The translations under genes and the position numbers were made by a program. DNA of 45,217 nucleotides, from assembly GCA_008012315.1 (NCBI GenBank), contig SSEL01000084.1, positions 1 to 45,217 on the forward strand, read 5' to 3'. The notes below the pieces were generated by a model. That model was given only the letters and a program-made list of their open reading frames with translations, was not told the origin of the DNA and searched no databases. This document shows positions 42,338-45,217 of this stretch, piece by piece (positions within the stretch are counted from its first letter, which is position 1; every line of letters begins with the position of its first letter). The DNA comes from Rhodospirillaceae bacterium. GTDB lineage: Bacteria > Pseudomonadota > Alphaproteobacteria > Dongiales > Dongiaceae.

Positions 42338-43483
42338 ATGGCTCAAGCAAAAGCCCCGTCCGGGGGTAAAAGTTCGCGCCGCAAGTTTCTGAGCGGGGCG
42401 GCCTTGGCGGCTGCGGCGACGGTATCAGCGCCCAGCATCGTCAAGGCGCAGGGTCCGATCAACATGCGCTGGCAAAGCACATGGCCTTCCAAGGATATCT
42501 TCCACGAATTCGCACTCGACTACGCGAAGAAGGTCAACGACATGACCGGCGGCGATTTGAAGATCGAGGTGCTGCCGGCCGGCGCGGTGGTACCGGCTTT
42601 CGGCCTGCTGGATGCGGTGTCGGAAGGCACGCTCGATGGTGGCCATGGCGTGCTGGTCTATCACTACGGCAAGCAGACCGCCCTGGCGCTCTGGGGTTCC
42701 GGTCCCGGTTTTGCCATGGATGCCAATATGCTGCTCGCCTGGCATAAATATGGCGGCGGCAAGGAGCTGCTCGCCAAGCTCTATGACTCAATCGGCGCCA
42801 ATGTCGTTTCTTTTCCCTATGGGCCGATGCCATCCCAGCCGCTCGGCTGGTTCCAGAAGCCGGTTGCCAAGGCCGATGATTTAAAAGGGCTGAAGTTCCG
42901 CACGGTCGGCATTTCCATCGATGTCTTCACCGGTCTCGGCGCGGCGGTCACCGCCTTGCCCGGCGGCGAGATCGTCGCCGCGATGGATCGCGGCCTGATC
43001 GATGCAGCCGAGTTCAACAATGCCTCTTCCGACCGCGTACTCGGCTTTCCAGATGTTTCCAAGACCTGCATGCTGCAGAGCTATCATCAGAATGCCGAGC
43101 AGTTCGAGATTCTGTTCAACAAGGCGAAATTCGACGCTTTGCCCGATCAGATGAAGTCCATCATCGCCAATGCCGTCGAGGCGGCGTCGCAAGACATGGC
43201 CTGGAAGGCGATCGACCGCTATTCAAAGGACTATGGCGAGATGCGCTCCAAGGATGGCGTCAAATTCTATAAGACGCCGGATGAAATCCTGAAGAAGCAG
43301 CTCGAAGTCTATGACGAGGTGGTGAAGAAAAAGGCGGCGGAAAATCCGCTTTTCAAGGAAATCCTGGAATCACAGATCGCCTTCGCGCAGCGGACGACGC
43401 AATGGGAACACGACACTATCACCAACCGTCGCATGGCTTTCGATCATTATTTCGGCGCCGAGGGCGCGGCGAAAAAGATCTAA
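42338..43483 (+). CDS. dctP: TRAP transporter solute-binding protein (DctP family)
   Basis: A 381-residue periplasmic binding protein. A Tat signal SRRKFLSGAALAAAATVSAP ends near APSIVKAQG. The mature part has the DctP landmarks WPSKDIFHEFALDYAKKVND, GDLKIEVLPAGAVVPAF, DDLKGLKFRTVGISIDVFTG and LPGGEIVAAMDRGLIDAAEF. It resembles the TakP/FcbT-type subfamily, which binds 2-oxo or other monocarboxylates; ligand identity is inference. GGGAGGAAAC precedes ATG 42338. It is followed by a hairpin and then dctQ. Confidence 0.95.
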   Translation: MAQAKAPSGGKSSRRKFLSGAALAAAATVSAPSIVKAQGPINMRWQSTWPSKDIFHEFALDYAKKVNDMTGGDLKIEVLPAGAVVPAFGLLDAVSEGTLDGGHGVLVYHYGKQTALALWGSGPGFAMDANMLLAWHKYGGGKELLAKLYDSIGANVVSFPYGPMPSQPLGWFQKPVAKADDLKGLKFRTVGISIDVFTGLGAAVTALPGGEIVAAMDRGLIDAAEFNNASSDRVLGFPDVSKTCMLQSYHQNAEQFEILFNKAKFDALPDQMKSIIANAVEAASQDMAWKAIDRYSKDYGEMRSKDGVKFYKTPDEILKKQLEVYDEVVKKKAAENPLFKEILESQIAFAQRTTQWEHDTITNRRMAFDHYFGAEGAAKKI

Positions 43484-43505
43484 GGTAATAGCCGCATTGG
43501 TGGGG

Positions 43506-43532
43506 CAGCGGCTGGTCAAGGTCCGGCCGCTG
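43506..43532 (+). promoter_or_regulatory. Intercistronic hairpin between dctP and dctQ
   Basis: CAGCGGCTGG pairs with CCGGCCGCTG through a 7-nt loop, with one G-U pair. It lies 22 nt after the dctP stop. Such hairpins often protect the binding-protein mRNA so that it is made in excess over the permeases. Confidence 0.5.
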
Positions 43533-43578
43533 TCTTCGCTGGTACCTGTCCTGTTTCTCTTGCGGTCGGCTGGTGCGT

Positions 43579-44247
43579 ATGAAGCTTCAGCGGTTTCTTT
43601 TGGCGGTCGATGACATCAGCATCTGGGTCGGCAAGGCATCGGCTTGGCTCATCATGGGGTTGATGATGCTGGTCTGCGCCGAGGTCTTCAAGCGCTATAT
43701 CCTCAACATGCCGACCGCCTGGATCTTCGATGCCAGCAACATGTTCTACGGCACGCTTTTCATGCTGGCCGGCGCCTATGCCCTGGCGCAGAACGCCCAT
43801 GTGCGCGGCGATTTCCTCTACAGCTCCATGCGACCGCGTTGGCAGGCGGCGCTTGATCTCATTCTCTATATCGTCTTCTTCCTGCCCGGCATCGCCGCCC
43901 TGCTTTATGCCGGCTATGATTATGCTGCATTGTCCTGGCGCATCGGCGAACATACCACGACCACGGCGGAAGGCCCGCCGGTCTATCACTTCAAGACCAT
44001 CATTCCGATCGCCGGCGCCCTGGTGATGCTCCAGGGCCTGGCGGAGATCATGCGCTGCATCATCTGCCTGAAAACCGGCGAATGGCCCGCCCGGCGCAAG
44101 GATGTGGCGGAAATCGACGTGGTCGAGCAACAGCTTGCCCGTAGCGACTATGTCGATGAGGAAACGCGCAAAACCGCGATCAAAAAAGCGCAACAGATCG
44201 ATGAAGCGGCGCGGCAACGGGGAATGGGGGGAGATTTGCAGACATGA
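43579..44247 (+). CDS. dctQ: TRAP transporter small permease (DctQ family)
   Basis: A 222-residue protein with four membrane helices (about 15-35, 50-72, 88-110, 138-160), including VCAEVFKRYILNMPTAWIFD, family-typical of DctQ. A charged C-terminal tail follows. ATG 43579 is preferred, two codons after GTG 43573. It overlaps dctM by 4 nt (ATGA), so the permeases are translationally coupled. It partners with dctM to form the membrane part of a sodium-driven TRAP importer. Confidence 0.92.
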   Translation: MKLQRFLLAVDDISIWVGKASAWLIMGLMMLVCAEVFKRYILNMPTAWIFDASNMFYGTLFMLAGAYALAQNAHVRGDFLYSSMRPRWQAALDLILYIVFFLPGIAALLYAGYDYAALSWRIGEHTTTTAEGPPVYHFKTIIPIAGALVMLQGLAEIMRCIICLKTGEWPARRKDVAEIDVVEQQLARSDYVDEETRKTAIKKAQQIDEAARQRGMGGDLQT

Positions 44248-45217
44248 GCGATCCGGCGCTCGGCTTGACCATGCTTTGTCTAATCGTTGTCGTCATCATC
44301 ATGGGCTTCCCGACGGCCTTCACGCTGATGGGCCTCGGTATGTTCTTCGGCTTCTATGCCTTCTACGATCCGACCGAACACTGGCTGGATAATCGCGTTT
44401 TCGACCTGATGGTTCAGCGCACCTATGGGGCGATGACCAATGATGTCCTCATCTCCATCCCCCTTTTCGTGCTGATGGGTTATGTGATGGAGCGCGGGGC
44501 GCTGGTCGACAAGATGTTCTACAGCATCCAGCTCGCTTTCAGCCGAACGCCGGCGCCGCTTGCCGTCGCGACGCTGATCGTCTGCACCTTCTGGGGCATC
44601 GCCAGCGGCCTGGTCGGCGCCGTCGTGGTGCTGATGGGGGTGATCGCCTTCAATCCGATGCTACGGGCGGGCTATGACGTGAAGCTCGCTTCCGGCGTGA
44701 TCACCGCCGGCGGCACGCTCGGCATCCTCATTCCGCCCTCCGTGATGATCATCGTCTATGCCGCGGTCGCCGGGCAGTCGGTGGTCAAGCTCTATGCCGC
44801 CGCGATGTTTCCCGGTTTCTTCCTGGCACTGCTCTATCTTGTCTATATCCTCGGCTGGGCGATGCTCAGGCCGAAGATCGCCCCGCCTTTGCCGCCGGAA
44901 CAGACCCGCGTGCCGGTGCCGGGCTGGATGGATAAATTCCAGAATCTCTATTCGCGCAACATGCTGGGCGGATTGACCGCGGCGCTTTTCCGGCCATCGC
45001 CCGCCTTGGCGCTGGAAGTCGAGGGCGGCCGGCTCACTTATATGGCGTTGCTGCGGAACTTCAGTGCCGCGCTCATTCCTTTCGCTTTCACCACGGTCAT
45101 CTTCGCTCTGATCTGGTGGTATGCGGTGATTCATCCCCAGGCCGGGGCGGGGGAAGCGATGCCGGAGGGGCTGGAGGAACTGGGCGGACCACCCGCTGCC
45201 GATGCCGCCGCGCCGGC
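44244..45217 (+). CDS. dctM: TRAP transporter large permease (DctM family), 3' end cut by window
   Basis: The first 324 residues of a 12-helix ion-coupled importer. It opens MSDPALGLTMLCLIVVVIIM and shows the DctM landmarks LISIPLFVLMGYVMERGALV, FWGIASGLVGAVVVLMGVIA, ASGVITAGGTLGILIPPSVM and the following IIVYAAVAGQSVVKLYAAAM. An extended loop (residues about 205-265, including PPLPPEQTRVPVPGWMDKF) is seen in the TakP-type branch. It overlaps dctQ by 4 nt. The C-terminal half lies beyond the window. Confidence 0.94.
   Translation, partial: MSDPALGLTMLCLIVVVIIMGFPTAFTLMGLGMFFGFYAFYDPTEHWLDNRVFDLMVQRTYGAMTNDVLISIPLFVLMGYVMERGALVDKMFYSIQLAFSRTPAPLAVATLIVCTFWGIASGLVGAVVVLMGVIAFNPMLRAGYDVKLASGVITAGGTLGILIPPSVMIIVYAAVAGQSVVKLYAAAMFPGFFLALLYLVYILGWAMLRPKIAPPLPPEQTRVPVPGWMDKFQNLYSRNMLGGLTAALFRPSPALALEVEGGRLTYMALLRNFSAALIPFAFTTVIFALIWWYAVIHPQAGAGEAMPEGLEELGGPPAADAAAP

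Overview
The window reads as chromosomal DNA of a GC-rich alphaproteobacterium, probably of the Rhodospirillales/Dongia-like kind. The evidence is the replication-gene cluster (gyrB, recF, dnaN, dnaA, rpsT), the rlmH-gpmI-envC-ctpA-rppH order, the high-GC codon use, the GANTC sites next to dnaA and the Tat-exported TRAP binding protein. The taxonomic guess is inference from gene order and protein style, not from a search.

Layout. (1) About 1-12.6 kb is an accessory, redox-flavoured region: an AhpD-like protein, a nitroreductase and an AraC regulator (minus strand); an acyl-CoA ligase-like enzyme and a quinone reductase-like MDR protein (plus strand); a peroxiredoxin and an Old Yellow Enzyme (minus strand); an SDR with a nearby LysR regulator; then a secreted molybdopterin-oxidoreductase-fold protein translationally coupled to a membrane histidine kinase. 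(2) About 12.6-15.2 kb is sparse and partly decayed: a conserved small protein, a Met/His-rich Spy/CpxP-like periplasmic protein, the C-terminal stump of a multicopper oxidase, and a degenerate XRE regulator. Two perfect palindromes lie in this stretch. (3) 15.2-25.7 kb is the replication core on the minus strand (gyrB, recF, dnaN, then dnaA and rpsT). dnaN and dnaA are separated by an oppositely oriented M23 peptidase and a small unknown gene. The rpsT-dnaA side holds a rhodanese gene and a candidate origin with DnaA-box-like and GANTC sites. (4) 25.9-29.2 kb is the plus-strand run dapF-mtaB-ftsY. (5) 29.2-33.9 kb holds a frameshifted GMC oxidoreductase, an EamA exporter, a small unknown gene, a cyclophilin and rppH. 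(6) 34-39.1 kb is the minus-strand envelope/metabolic run rlmH, gpmI, envC, ctpA, continuing into rppH. (7) 39.2-45.2 kb holds a DUF2272 lipoprotein-like gene, a ClC chloride channel with CBS domains, and a TRAP transporter operon (dctP-dctQ-dctM) cut by the window end.

How it fits together. The minus-strand core covers initiation (DnaA), the sliding clamp (DnaN), gap repair (RecF) and supercoiling (GyrB). envC, ctpA and the M23 peptidase point to cell-wall remodelling. The left 10 kb looks like an electrophile/peroxide detoxification set with two local regulators. The most unusual non-coding element is a six-copy 17-bp tandem repeat between the divergent clcA-like gene and the TRAP operon. 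No CRISPR array, tRNA, rRNA or intact mobile element was recognised.
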